Source of the DNA: an uncultured Planctomycetota bacterium
Lineage (GTDB): Bacteria; Planctomycetota; UBA1135; GCA-002686595
NCBI GenBank assembly: GCA_903928115.1
Contig: CAIYPP010000125.1
Location: 1 to 64,000 of the forward strand
Reading direction: 5' to 3'
Length of the DNA stretch: 64,000 nt
In this document: positions 8,687 through 17,518 of the stretch, piece by piece
Layout of the letters: the number at the start of each line of letters is the position of its first letter
How positions within the stretch are numbered: position 1 is the first letter of the stretch
Translations under genes and position numbers: made by a program
Notes under the pieces: generated by a model
What the model was told of the DNA's origin: nothing
The model's database searches: none
The model's input: the letters and a program-made list of their open reading frames with translations, nothing else

Positions 8687-9730
8687 ATGATCTCGAAGGC
8701 TGTTTTGGCGGCGCTCGCGGCCGCGGCGCTCGGGCTCGGCTTCGACGGTGCGGCGGATGTGGCGCGCATTCGCGAGGAGTTCCGCAAGGCGCAGCCCGAG
8801 GCGGCAAACCGCACCAACGCGGCGCTGCTCGATGGCTGGCTCGACTCGCTCTGGAAGGTCGCGTCCGAAGCCAAGGAAGAGGATGCGCGCTTCGCCACTT
8901 TGCTGCTTGCCCTGCAGATCTCCGACTATGGATCCACGGACTCTGCCAAGGTCTGGCGCGAGAAAGTGCGCAGCGAGCTGCTCACGCGTTATTGCGACGA
9001 TCCCAAGCGCATGGCGGATCTGATGCGCGCTTCGTCGACGGCGGATCTTCGGCGGCAGCTCTACGAGCGCACGAAGAGCAAGGCCGTCAAGGCGATGTGC
9101 CTGTGGAGCGAAGCGAGCGGCTACTTCGCCACGCTGCGCAAAGAGAAGCTCTCGGCAGACACGCAGAAGCGGCTCGACGAGATCATGGCGCTGCTCACGG
9201 GCGAGCTGGCGGACGAGCTCGATTCTCGCGGGCGGCGCTACGGCGACGTGGCCGCGGGCAAGCTGCGCTCGGTGAACGACCTCGTGATCGGAAAGGTCGC
9301 GCCTGAGATCGAGGGCAAGGACCTCGACGGCGCGGCGTTCAAGCTCTCGGAGTACCGCGGGAAAATCGTGGTGCTCGACTTCTGGGGCAACTGGTGAGGC
9401 CCCTGCCGGGCCATGTACCCGCACGAGCGGTCGCTCGTGGCACGCCTCAAGGACGAGCCCTTCGCTTTGATCGGCATCAACTCGGACGAGGACCTCGAGA
9501 AGCTCCGGCCGACGCTGGAGAAAGAGAACATCTCGTGGCGCAGCTTCTGGAACGGGGCCAAGGGAACGGCGGGGCCGATCTCGACCTCGTGGGGCGTGAA
9601 CTCTTGGCCGACGATCTACGTCCTCGATGAGACGGGGACGATCCGCTACATGAACGTCCGCGAGAAAGCGCTCGACGAGGCCGTCGACACGCTGCTCGCG
9701 GAGCTCAAGGCGAAGAAGTCCGCGAAGTAG
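8687..9730 (+). CDS. Secreted TlpA/thioredoxin-like selenoprotein with UGPC active site (UGA at 9395-9397 read as Sec)
   Basis: The frame from ATG 8687 meets TGA at codon 237 but continues in the same frame to TAG at 9728, giving 347 residues. Around the TGA the protein reads VVLDFWGNW-(TGA)-GPCRAMYPHERS, exactly where TlpA-type proteins have WCGPC. The TGA therefore replaces the catalytic N-terminal Cys, with Cys240 as resolving Cys and cis-Pro308 in SWPT. Residues 1-22 look like a signal peptide. Residues ~25-210 are helical and unrecognised; the thioredoxin fold covers ~213-340. A GGUC-tetraloop hairpin follows the TGA. The downstream half has no independent ribosome binding site. Ordinary annotation would give two fragments (8687-9397 and 9413-9730). 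The ribosome site AAGGAGGA is at 8671-8678. Likely a periplasmic thiol/peroxide reductase; substrate unknown. Confidence 0.9.
9398..9440 (+). promoter_or_regulatory. Bacterial SECIS element for Sec237
   Basis: Directly after the in-frame UGA lies a small hairpin (GGCCC/GGGCC, 9398-9402 with 9408-9412). Beyond it is a perfect 7-bp stem (9422-9428 with 9433-9439, CACGAGC/GCTCGTG) closed by a GGTC tetraloop at 9429-9432. The loop lies 31 bases past the UGA. Bacterial SECIS elements are known to need a G at the loop tip about 16-37 bases downstream, and the E. coli fdhF loop recognised by SelB also contains GGUC. The element overlaps coding sequence, as is normal in bacteria. Confidence 0.8.
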
Positions 9731-9745
9731 CGGCTGCGGGCCGGC

Positions 9746-10819
9746 TCACGGCGCGCGAAAGCGCTGGACCCAAGAGTCGAATGCGCCGAGGTCCGAGGTC
9801 GGGCCGGCGCGAAGGCGATTCCACGCGAGGAGAATCGGCGACAGCGCACCGTGGAGCTTCGTGTCCGACCAGTGCGCGAGCTGCGGTACCGGGCGTGTGA
9901 GTTGGTAGCCCGCGGTGCACTCGTGCACGAAGCCGCGGCGCTCGAGCTGCGCGCGTGCGGCTTCCGCGGTGAGGGCGTTGAGCTCGCGCGCTGGCAGGAG
10001 CGGTCGAGTGGCGCGGCGATGCTCCATTCCGCGGGACGCCGGGTTCAGATCGCCGATCACGAGCGTGCCACCGCTCTCGCAGCAGCGCGCCAGCCCGTCG
10101 AACCAACGCTCCTGATCGGGAGAGAAGCTGACGACGCCCGAGGAGAGAACCGTCGGAAAACGCTCCGAGAAAGGGGGATCTTCGCCGAAGCCGGTGCGGC
10201 CGACGAAACGCGAGACTCCGCTCTCTCGGGCGTTCTTCTCGGCGTTTCGCACCATCTCGGGAGAGGGATCGAAGGCCGCGAGTTCGGCGTTTCCCGCGGC
10301 CCGCGCCGCCTCGATGCCGACCCAGCCCGCGCCGCAGCCGAAGTCGAGCACGCGCGCGCCGGCCTTGGGCTGCGCGAAGAGTGCGACGTAGCGGCGCATC
10401 CAACGGAAGTGAGCGTAGCCGGGCTGCCCTGGCTCTCCGTTCCATCCGCCGGCATTGGTGTCGAACTTCGAGACCGTCGCCGTGGGGCTCAGCACCTCCT
10501 CCCGCCGACGCGCGGCGAGCACCATCCCGCGGAACGTGACCGCTTCGCCGATTCGCTTTCGTCCTTGCAGGGTCTCGCGATGCACGCCGCTCTCGTCGGC
10601 TTGGAAGAGCGCTACGACATGGAGCGCGGGCCAAAGTTCGTTGCGCAGTCGTGCCAACGCGGGCTCGCTGCGAGGTCCTTCCACGAGAGCGAGTGCCCAA
10701 CCCTCCCGACCGATCTGCAGCAGCGCCGGCGCGCGGCCTGCTGCGATGCAGCTGTCGCCACCGGGCTCAAAGCGCCGAGCTTCGACGCCAAGATCGGAGA
10801 GGATCGGCGCGAAGGCCAT
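9746..10819 (-). CDS. Class I SAM-dependent methyltransferase of unknown substrate
   Basis: A 357-aa cytoplasmic protein. The C-terminal ~220 residues have a Rossmann methyltransferase core: ARVLDFGCGAGWVGIEAA (motif I), AAFDPSPEM (motif II acidic residue), and GGTLVIGDLNP after the post-III region. The N-terminal ~110 residues are unrecognised. ATG at 10817-10819 (MAFAPIL) is chosen because upstream in-frame residues are Arg-rich and of low complexity. It converges with the selenoprotein gene (15-base gap) and is divergent from the FAD dehydrogenase. Substrate cannot be inferred from sequence. Confidence 0.75.
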   Translation of the reverse strand: MAFAPILSDLGVEARRFEPGGDSCIAAGRAPALLQIGREGWALALVEGPRSEPALARLRNELWPALHVVALFQADESGVHRETLQGRKRIGEAVTFRGMVLAARRREEVLSPTATVSKFDTNAGGWNGEPGQPGYAHFRWMRRYVALFAQPKAGARVLDFGCGAGWVGIEAARAAGNAELAAFDPSPEMVRNAEKNARESGVSRFVGRTGFGEDPPFSERFPTVLSSGVVSFSPDQERWFDGLARCCESGGTLVIGDLNPASRGMEHRRATRPLLPARELNALTAEAARAQLERRGFVHECTAGYQLTRPVPQLAHWSDTKLHGALSPILLAWNRLRAGPTSDLGAFDSWVQRFRAP

Positions 10820-10926
10820 GGGGGACACGCTGGACACGAACTCATCGTAACGGCGGAGGACGCGCGGTTCTCCTAGGTGGGCTGGTAGGATTCCCGCGCG
10901 TCTTGGGCCGAAGGAGGCTCCCCGCC

Positions 10927-12576
10927 ATGTCGAACACGAAGCCGACCGCCACTTGGCGTGTGATGCAGCTCGAGCTCGGGCTGCAGGACGATCCTGCGCT
11001 CTTGCGCGGCCTTGCAGCCCGCGAGCTGGGTGTCGAAGTGAGCGCACTGCGCGGCTTGCGAGTGGCCCGCAAGGCGCTCGATGCGCGCGTTCGCCACGGC
11101 TCGCGGCGCATGCAGTGGATCTATCACGTCGACGCGGTACTCGACGCAGGGCGTCGTACGAAGCGCCTCGATCAGGCCCTGCGCGCCGGCCGTATCCGTG
11201 AGGCGCCGGTCGATGGGCAAGTGCTCGTTGCACGCGTGGCGCCGTCCTTGCGGGCGTCCGGCGCGGCGCCGGTCGTCGTCGTGGGTTCCGGTCCCGCAGG
11301 CATCTTCGCGGCTTGGGTCCTCGCCCAGAACTCCGTGCCCTGCATCGTGCTAGAGCGCGGGCCCGCCGTCGAAGAGAGAGGGCGTCACGTCGTTCGCTTT
11401 CACCGCACGCGCGTCGTGGATCCAGAGCGGAACCTCCTCTTCGGCGAGGGGGGCGCGGGGACGTACTCCGACGGAAAGATCTACACGCGCGTCGATGATC
11501 CGCTCGAGGTTCCGATCCTCGAAGAGCTCGTCACCTGCGGAGCGCCTCCGGAGATCGTCTACGACAGCCTCGCGCACATCGGTACGGACAAGCTGCATCG
11601 CATTCTCCCGATCCTGCGCGAGAAGCTGCGTGCTTCTGGGGTCGAGTTCCGCTTCGAGACGCGAATGGAACGGCTTCGGATCGATGGAACGCGCGTCCTC
11701 GCCGTCGAGACGAGCTCGGGCGAGGTTCCGTGCTCGGCCGTCCTCTTTGCACCCGGCCACAGCGCGCGCGATACGTGGACGACACTCGCTTCGCAGGGGG
11801 TGGCCTTCGAAGCGAAGCCCTTCCAGCTGGGCCTGCGCATCGAGCATCCGCAGGAGCTGATCGACGCAGGGCGCTTCGGTGGACGCGTTCCCGAGCTCGG
11901 CGCCGCGAGCTACGGATTGCTCTGCAAGGCCGGAGATGGGTTGCCCGCGACCTTCTCGTTCTGCATGTGTCCCGGCGGGCGCATCGTCGCGAGCGTCAAC
12001 GAGCCAGGGCTTCTGTGCACGAACGGCATGAGCAACTCGAAACACTCCTCGCCGTGGGCCACGTCGGCGATCGTCACGACATTCGGACCGCGCGAGTTCG
12101 GCTCGGGGCCGTTTGCAGGCGTGGAGTTCCAGCGCGAGCTCGAGCGGCGCTTCTTCGAGTCGGGCGGCGGAGACTACACGGCGCCGGCGCAAGGAGCTCG
12201 GGACTTCGTGGAAGGGCGGGAGACCGCTCAGCCGCGCCACTCCACCTACACCTTTGGCACGCGCCCCGCGCGCCTCGACCGGCTCTTGCCGGCGCATGGT
12301 CGCGATGCGATCGCACGCGCGCTGTCGCACTTCGAGCGCAACCTGCGCCACTTCTCGAGCAATGAGGGCCAGTTCGTGGGTCTCGAGAGTCGGAGCTCCG
12401 GCCCAGTCCGCATGCCGCGCGACGCGCAGACCCGTGTCTCCGTTGGCTGGGACAACCTGTATCCGGTCGGAGAAGGCGCGGGACACGCCGGCGGAATCAT
12501 GAGCGCGGCCCTCGACGGCGCGAATTCGGCCTTGGCCCTGCTCCACAACGGTACTGCGGCGCGCACGACCCCCTAG
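10927..12576 (+). CDS. FAD-dependent dehydrogenase (COG2509-like NAD(P)/FAD oxidoreductase)
   Basis: A 549-aa flavoprotein. The first ~100 residues form a small domain ending in MQWIYHVDAVLD, as seen in the COG2509 family of uncharacterised FAD-dependent dehydrogenases. The dinucleotide-binding motif VVVVGSGPAGIFAAWVL follows with the acidic VLERG element, then GGAGTYSDGKIYTR and a C-terminal GEGAGHAGGIMSAALDG typical of FAD closure. The ATG at 10927 follows GGAGG by ~10 bases, a strong ribosome site. panB starts 12 bases after its stop, so both may be one unit. Substrate unknown. Confidence 0.85.
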   Translation: MSNTKPTATWRVMQLELGLQDDPALLRGLAARELGVEVSALRGLRVARKALDARVRHGSRRMQWIYHVDAVLDAGRRTKRLDQALRAGRIREAPVDGQVLVARVAPSLRASGAAPVVVVGSGPAGIFAAWVLAQNSVPCIVLERGPAVEERGRHVVRFHRTRVVDPERNLLFGEGGAGTYSDGKIYTRVDDPLEVPILEELVTCGAPPEIVYDSLAHIGTDKLHRILPILREKLRASGVEFRFETRMERLRIDGTRVLAVETSSGEVPCSAVLFAPGHSARDTWTTLASQGVAFEAKPFQLGLRIEHPQELIDAGRFGGRVPELGAASYGLLCKAGDGLPATFSFCMCPGGRIVASVNEPGLLCTNGMSNSKHSSPWATSAIVTTFGPREFGSGPFAGVEFQRELERRFFESGGGDYTAPAQGARDFVEGRETAQPRHSTYTFGTRPARLDRLLPAHGRDAIARALSHFERNLRHFSSNEGQFVGLESRSSGPVRMPRDAQTRVSVGWDNLYPVGEGAGHAGGIMSAALDGANSALALLHNGTAARTTP

Positions 12577-12588
12577 ACTAGGACCCCC

Positions 12589-13416
12589 ATGTCTACCGAC
12601 CCGAAGAACGACAAGCGCCTGCGCAAGGTGACGACGCGCTCTCTGCGGACCATGAAGGAGCAGGGCGAGCCGATCAGCGCACTGACGGCCTACGACTACC
12701 TCATGGCGCAATTGCTCGATCGCGCCGGGATCGACCTGATCCTCGTCGGCGACTCGGCGGGCATGGTGGTTCAGGGCTTGGACACGACCGTCACGGTGAC
12801 GCTCGAGCACATGCTCTACCACTGCCAGGTGGTCTCGCGCGGCGTCGAGCGCGCGCTGGTGGTCGGCGACATGCCGTTCATGAGCTACCAGATCAACGCC
12901 GACGAAGCGCTGCGCAACGCAGGACGCTTGATCAAGGAGTCGGGCGTCGAAGCGGTGAAGGTCGAAGGCGGGGAAAAGATCTGCGACACGGTGCGGCGCA
13001 TCGTCGACGTCGGCATTCCGGTGATGGGCCACTTGGGCCTCACCCCGCAGTCGATCCACAAGTTCGGGACCTACCAAGTCCGTGGCACCGAACCCGCGGA
13101 GGCGGCCGCGATGCGGCGCGACGCCAAGGCGCTCGAAGACGCCGGTGCGTTCGCGATCGTGATCGAGAAGATCCCCGCCGCACTCGCGGCCGAGATCTCG
13201 AAGTCGGTCAGCGTGCCGATCATCGGAATTGGTGCGGGTGCCGGCTGCGACGGCCAGATCCTCGTCTCGCAAGACATGCTCGGTCTCTACACGCGCTTCC
13301 ATCCGCGCTTCGTGCGGCGCTACGCCGAGCTCGGGCGCGAGATGCTCGAGGCGTTCGAGCACTACCGCAGAGACGTCAAGGGCCGGGAGTTCCCCGGCCC
13401 CGACGAGAGCTACTGA
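12589..13416 (+). CDS. panB: 3-methyl-2-oxobutanoate hydroxymethyltransferase
   Basis: It transfers a hydroxymethyl group from 5,10-methylene-THF to 2-oxoisovalerate, giving ketopantoate, the first committed step of pantothenate/CoA synthesis. Landmarks are LTAYDYLMAQLLDRAG, LVGDSAGMVVQG with metal-binding Asp, GDMPFMSYQ, EGGEKICDTVRRIVD, MGHLGLTPQS, VIEKIP and IIGIGAGAGCDGQILV. The protein is 275 aa, near family length. It follows the FAD dehydrogenase by 12 bases and converges with the S1-domain gene. No panC or panD is in view. Confidence 0.97.
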   Translation: MSTDPKNDKRLRKVTTRSLRTMKEQGEPISALTAYDYLMAQLLDRAGIDLILVGDSAGMVVQGLDTTVTVTLEHMLYHCQVVSRGVERALVVGDMPFMSYQINADEALRNAGRLIKESGVEAVKVEGGEKICDTVRRIVDVGIPVMGHLGLTPQSIHKFGTYQVRGTEPAEAAAMRRDAKALEDAGAFAIVIEKIPAALAAEISKSVSVPIIGIGAGAGCDGQILVSQDMLGLYTRFHPRFVRRYAELGREMLEAFEHYRRDVKGREFPGPDESY

Positions 13417-13445
13417 GTCGCACGCGGGCCAGCGCCGCGCCGCGC

Positions 13446-14672
13446 TCACTTCTTCTTTTGGTCGAGCGCCTTCTTGAAGAGGCTGCCGAGGTTGGTCTGA
13501 GCCTTGGCGCCCGTCTGGCGGTCGAGCACTTCCTGGATGACGGCGCCTTCGACCGAGTCTTCCGAGCCGATCACGGCGCCGCGTTCGTCGAAGCGCGAGA
13601 GCGAGACCCGCTTCTGCTGGGTGTCGACCGACTGCACGCGGACGGCGAGCTCCTGACCGATCTTCAAGATGTCTTGAGCGCGGCGGACGCGCTCCTTCGA
13701 CACTTGGCTCACGTGGAGGAGTCCCTCGATGCCCGGCAGGAGCTCGAGGAACGCGCCGAAGTCCATCACGCGCACGATCTTGGCCGTCAAGACCTGCCCG
13801 GGCGCGATGCGGTGCGCGATTTCATCCCACGGGTCGGCTTCGAGCTGCTTCGTGCCGAGTCCGATGCGCTTTCCGCCTTCCTTGATCTCGAGGATCATGG
13901 CGCGAACTTGGTCGCCCGTCTTGAGTACATCCGCGGCGCTCGCGACGCGCTTGCGCGAGATGTTGGAGACGTGCAGCAGAGCTTCGACGCCGCCCCCGAT
14001 GTCGACGAACGCGCCGAAGCTCTCGACGCGCGTGACCTTGCCCGTCACGAGCTGTCCGGGCGTGAGCGCGCCCATGAGTTGCTTGCGCGACTCGTCGCGG
14101 GCGCTCTCGAGCACCTTGCGGCGCGAGAGCACGACGCGGCGCTTGCCGGAGTCGAGCTCGACCACCTCGCACTCGAGGTTCTGCCCGATGTAGCGGTGCA
14201 GGTCGTCCTCGCGGCCGAGACCGACCTGAGACGCGGGCATGAAGGCCGAAACGGGCCCGATGCGCAGCTCCAAGCCGCCGGTGTTCTGGCCGGACACGCG
14301 GGCTTCGACGCGCGCGCCCACCGTGAGTTGATCCCAAGCGGCCAGCGCCTTCGCCTCTTTGAGGGAGAGCACGTGGAGGCCATCTTCCATGCCGTGCTTC
14401 GTGAAGTCGAAGCTCTGGCCGACGGCGGGCGGAGACTCGAACTCGGTCTTCTTGATCACGCCCTGCGCGAGGGGGCCAAGCTCGACGATCACGTCCTCCC
14501 CGCTCAGGCCCACGACCGTGCCGCGCACGAAGTTGGAGCCTGCCGAGCCGGAACGACGGGGCGCGCGGCCCTCCTCGTCGAGCTCTTGCAGGTTGATGCC
14601 TTCGAGGGCGGCATCGACTTCACGGGAGAGGGCGTCCTTGTCGGACGACGAGGGGTTGGGGCGAGTGGCCAT
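13446..14672 (-). CDS. Four-S1-domain RNA-binding protein (ribosomal protein S1-like)
   Basis: A 408-aa protein with four S1/OB-fold repeats at about residues 46-105, 118-190, 205-275 and 290-362. Repeat 3 (GQLVTGKVTRVESFGAFVDI...ALLHVSNIS) and repeat 4 (GQVLTAKIVRVMDFGAFLEL...GLLHVSQVS) are the best preserved. This matches short bacterial S1 proteins that bind mRNA at the ribosome; E. coli S1 has six repeats. The acidic, Ser-rich N-terminus and Lys-rich C-terminus (LFKKALDQKKK) are probably disordered. It converges with panB. Whether it is the main ribosomal S1 or a regulator cannot be decided from the window. Confidence 0.85.
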   Translation of the reverse strand: MATRPNPSSSDKDALSREVDAALEGINLQELDEEGRAPRRSGSAGSNFVRGTVVGLSGEDVIVELGPLAQGVIKKTEFESPPAVGQSFDFTKHGMEDGLHVLSLKEAKALAAWDQLTVGARVEARVSGQNTGGLELRIGPVSAFMPASQVGLGREDDLHRYIGQNLECEVVELDSGKRRVVLSRRKVLESARDESRKQLMGALTPGQLVTGKVTRVESFGAFVDIGGGVEALLHVSNISRKRVASAADVLKTGDQVRAMILEIKEGGKRIGLGTKQLEADPWDEIAHRIAPGQVLTAKIVRVMDFGAFLELLPGIEGLLHVSQVSKERVRRAQDILKIGQELAVRVQSVDTQQKRVSLSRFDERGAVIGSEDSVEGAVIQEVLDRQTGAKAQTNLGSLFKKALDQKKK

Positions 14673-14780
14673 GGAGGTTGAAGGGGATAAAGGATACGGC
14701 GCTGGCCGGTGTTCTTGTAGCTACCCCGCGAACGGCGGCTGCGGGGCCGGATCCCAGAGATGGAACGATGGGGGGCTGGG

Positions 14781-16109
14781 CTACAGATGGAGGTGGGCTC
14801 GGCAGTCTTCGCTCGACACGGGGAGCGGTGCTCCGTGGATCTGCTGGAGAGCCCGTCGTGCCGCCTCGCTGACGGCGGGGGTCGCGTCGCTCAGGGCCTG
14901 CAAGAGCCCCCCAGATGCGACAGGGCTGCCGAGTTGCCCTAGAGCGTCACAGGCCTTTCCGCGAACGGTGGCGTCGTTGTCGAAGAGAGCGCTCGTGACC
15001 GCAGCAGCAAGCCGGGAGCGGCCCAGCGTGTGCGCGCCGCAAGCATCCACGGCCGCGAGGCGGGTGGCGCGCGAGCCCAGCTTGAGCTGTTCGAGGCGCA
15101 GAGGTCCCTCCTCGTTCCACCAGTCCTGCTCGCTCGCGAGCCAAGCGTTCCATGCGACGCTGCGGGGGCCGAGGTCCAAGCCGCTCATCCGCCGCAGCGC
15201 CCAGTGAGCGCTCTCCTGAACCTGGAGTTCCTCGTGATCGAGCAGCGCGACCAGGTCGGGCGCGGACGGAGCATGGTCGATGTTGCCAAGGAGACGTGCC
15301 GACGCGGCGACCAAGGACGCGCGAGCAGATCTCAGGCTCGGCCGAACCAACTCCCCCAAGGACTCGTTCACCGCGGAGTCGGCCGACGCGCCGACACGCA
15401 GCGCCTGAGAGATCACGAGGTCGGACAGCTCCGGATGTCGTCGCAGGATCTCAGCAAAGCTCGGCAACGCGCACGGGTCGGCGGTCTCGCCCAAGGCGAA
15501 GAGCATCGCGCGGCGCTGGCTGGGTGTCGCGCGTTCGAGGAGCTTCGGCATCGAGCGGTGGGCCTTCGGCTCTCGCTTGAGAATCTCCGCGTGGGCCTCG
15601 CGCAGTGCATCGGCCAACTGCGGAGAGAGGCCTTCTTCGGCGAGGCCTTGAGCGGGCAGCGAGAGTTCCAAGAGGCGCGGCAGGCTGCGTTCCCCGCCCA
15701 GAGCGGAGTACACGTAGAGCGCAGCGATGCGAGGGGCTTCGTCGCTCGATCCCGCGACACGCGTCTCGATTCGATTCACGACGTCGCTTCGCGAGCTTCT
15801 GCAAAACGCATCCAAGATCATGGCGCGCTGGGGAACACTGAGAGTCTGCGGTGCATCGCCTGTGACCAGCGCAGGGATGCGCCGATCGACGAGCAGGTCG
15901 AGCAGGAGTTCGACCGCCTCGGAGCCGAGCCCCACGAGTCGTCGCACGACCTCGTCGTGGGACGGGCCGTCGCGCCGGCGACTCGCGCGCAGCAGCGCGA
16001 TGGCCACCTTCCGGGTCGTGTCTTGCTCGAGACGGCAGGAAGGCTTGGCGCGGGCGGATGCGTCCAGCGGCGCGAGCGCCGTCAGAGTGATCAGCAGAGA
16101 AATCAGCAC
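14781..16109 (-). CDS. Secreted HEAT-repeat protein at the end of the pseudopilin operon
   Basis: About 442 residues, mostly alpha-helical. HEAT-like units are clearest toward the C-terminus (SAPDLVALLDHEELQVQES, FDNDATVRGKACDALGQLG, ALSDATPAVSEAARRALQQI). The start is uncertain: the frame is open to a TTG at 16214, but the GTG at 16107-16109 begins VLISLLITLTALAPLDASARA, a good signal peptide, with AGG about 8 bases upstream, so I prefer it. It lies downstream of the PilX-like gene in the same direction and may be its co-transcribed partner. HEAT proteins are usually binding scaffolds; no catalytic motif is visible. Confidence 0.7.
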   Translation of the reverse strand: MLISLLITLTALAPLDASARAKPSCRLEQDTTRKVAIALLRASRRRDGPSHDEVVRRLVGLGSEAVELLLDLLVDRRIPALVTGDAPQTLSVPQRAMILDAFCRSSRSDVVNRIETRVAGSSDEAPRIAALYVYSALGGERSLPRLLELSLPAQGLAEEGLSPQLADALREAHAEILKREPKAHRSMPKLLERATPSQRRAMLFALGETADPCALPSFAEILRRHPELSDLVISQALRVGASADSAVNESLGELVRPSLRSARASLVAASARLLGNIDHAPSAPDLVALLDHEELQVQESAHWALRRMSGLDLGPRSVAWNAWLASEQDWWNEEGPLRLEQLKLGSRATRLAAVDACGAHTLGRSRLAAAVTSALFDNDATVRGKACDALGQLGSPVASGGLLQALSDATPAVSEAARRALQQIHGAPLPVSSEDCRAHLHL

Positions 16110-16253
16110 ACTGGGCCTATCGAATCCGCGGACAAGGCCGCTGAAGTCGGGTGGAAAATTCGTGCCATCGCGCGCAGCACATGTGTGCCGCACGCACATG
16201 GCGTCCGCCTTCAAGGGAGGCGGCGAGAAATCCGTTCCCAGCTCCGCGCTGTG

Positions 16254-17516
16254 CTAGTTCGCGCTGCCGTGGGGGAGGTTCGGGAGGGCTCTCCAAGCGA
16301 CCTGCTCCCACACCACACTCCCGTTGCTCCGAGCACGCGCGAGGTTCTCGTCGTAGTGGACGCGGGCGTTGCTGTCGAGGTCGATGCTGCGCGCCATCAT
16401 GGCGCCGAAGAGCTCGAGGTTGCTGTCCACCTCGATGTGCGCATTGGGCGCGTAGATCGTGCCGAAGATCTTGGTGTTGGAGTCGAAGTCGATCACGTCG
16501 AGCTCCACCGTGACGTCAGGATCGATCACGTTGTCGCTCTGCAAGTTGAGCTGCAGCTTGTCGGGGTCGTAGTTCAGCGCGTACATCTGCGCGTTCGAAC
16601 TCAGCACGAAGTCATCGTAGACGTAGATCTTCACAGGCCCGTTCGTGGCGTCGATGCGGAACTGCGTGTTCTGGCGCATCAGGAAGTTGGTGGTGACGAT
16701 CGTCGCAGGACCTGCGACGTTCAGAATCGCTCCTGCTTTCATGTTGAGCGTGTTGTAGCGATAGCTTCCGGCGGCGAGGTTCACCGTTCCGTTGATCGTG
16801 CGGTCGCCGCTGGATGCAAGCGTTGGAATGTCCAGGGGAGGCAGCGTGATCTCCTCGGGCGCCGGCGTCGTGGAGCCCGTGACCACCGCATTTCCGAGCA
16901 CCGTCGTCGTGCCCTGCGGGCCGCACTGAGCGCCGCCCCAGACCTTGGAGTTCTGGTCCATCGTCACGTCGCCGTTGGAGCCGACGTTTCCCTTGTCATT
17001 CGCGAACAGGTTGGATCCCGAACCGTTGACGGCCTGCGAAACCCACGTGCCCACGGTGGAGTTGAAGCTGTCGACGCGCGCGTTGCTGTCCATGTGCATG
17101 GCGTCGTCGCCGAAGGCCGCAAAGCGCCACAGGCTGTCGGGAACCGCATTCATGGTCACCTGAACGCGCGCCGTGGTGCGGTCTTGTGATGCGGTGGCGG
17201 TCAACGTCCGCACGTCTCCAGCCGCATTGACCGTGGAGTCCACCCAATAGCCTGCCGAGTCCAGCGTCGCGGGGGAGCCCTCGGAGCCGATCGCTCCGGT
17301 TTCGCCGGCCTGCAGGAGCGCGACAGCTCGGCTCGCGGCGGCTTCCGCAGCGTATTGGGCTCGGAGCCGCTCACTGGCATCGCGGCGCTCACTCTGCGCG
17401 CTCTCCGCCATGTCCAACATGACGACCGACAACGTCGAAACCGCTACGACGCACACGAGCGTCATGACGATCGCGCTGCCTCGGCGTGCACGGGAAGTCT
17501 CTGAAACTCTCTTCAT
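16254..17516 (-). CDS. PilX-like pilus assembly protein with a large exported domain
   Basis: 420 residues. A short basic N-terminus (MKRVSETSRARRGS) is followed by one hydrophobic helix (AIVMTLVCVVAVSTLSVVML) like PilX/GspK-type minor pseudopilins, then an acidic, Arg-containing helix. The remainder is a polar, Asn/Asp/Gly/Thr-rich exported domain with several DSNA or SSNA repeats (MDSNARV, LDSNARV, SSNAQM) suggesting a beta-solenoid or beta-sheet fold. ATG at 17514-17516 is 2 bases from the PilW-like stop. It is the third gene of a V-W-X order typical of type IV pilus minor pilin operons. The exported domain is not one I can name. Confidence 0.7.
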   Translation of the reverse strand: MKRVSETSRARRGSAIVMTLVCVVAVSTLSVVMLDMAESAQSERRDASERLRAQYAAEAAASRAVALLQAGETGAIGSEGSPATLDSAGYWVDSTVNAAGDVRTLTATASQDRTTARVQVTMNAVPDSLWRFAAFGDDAMHMDSNARVDSFNSTVGTWVSQAVNGSGSNLFANDKGNVGSNGDVTMDQNSKVWGGAQCGPQGTTTVLGNAVVTGSTTPAPEEITLPPLDIPTLASSGDRTINGTVNLAAGSYRYNTLNMKAGAILNVAGPATIVTTNFLMRQNTQFRIDATNGPVKIYVYDDFVLSSNAQMYALNYDPDKLQLNLQSDNVIDPDVTVELDVIDFDSNTKIFGTIYAPNAHIEVDSNLELFGAMMARSIDLDSNARVHYDENLARARSNGSVVWEQVAWRALPNLPHGSAN

Positions 17517-17518
17517 GA

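Noticed and set aside
9413-9730. A separate 105-residue gene starting at ATG 9413
   Set aside because: It is in frame with the 8687 protein, completes its thioredoxin fold and has no ribosome binding site, so it is the C-terminal part of the selenoprotein.
11350-13449. A 699-residue minus-strand open frame
   Set aside because: It lies opposite the FAD dehydrogenase and panB, whose motifs are clear, and has no family features.
14715-14760. A GC hairpin between the HEAT and S1 genes
   Set aside because: The stem is short, the loop is irregular and no T-tract follows on the minus strand, so a terminator is not supported.
16199-16223. A start for the HEAT gene at TTG 16214 or ATG 16199
   Set aside because: Both would leave more than 30 polar residues before the hydrophobic signal; GTG 16109 gives a normal signal peptide.
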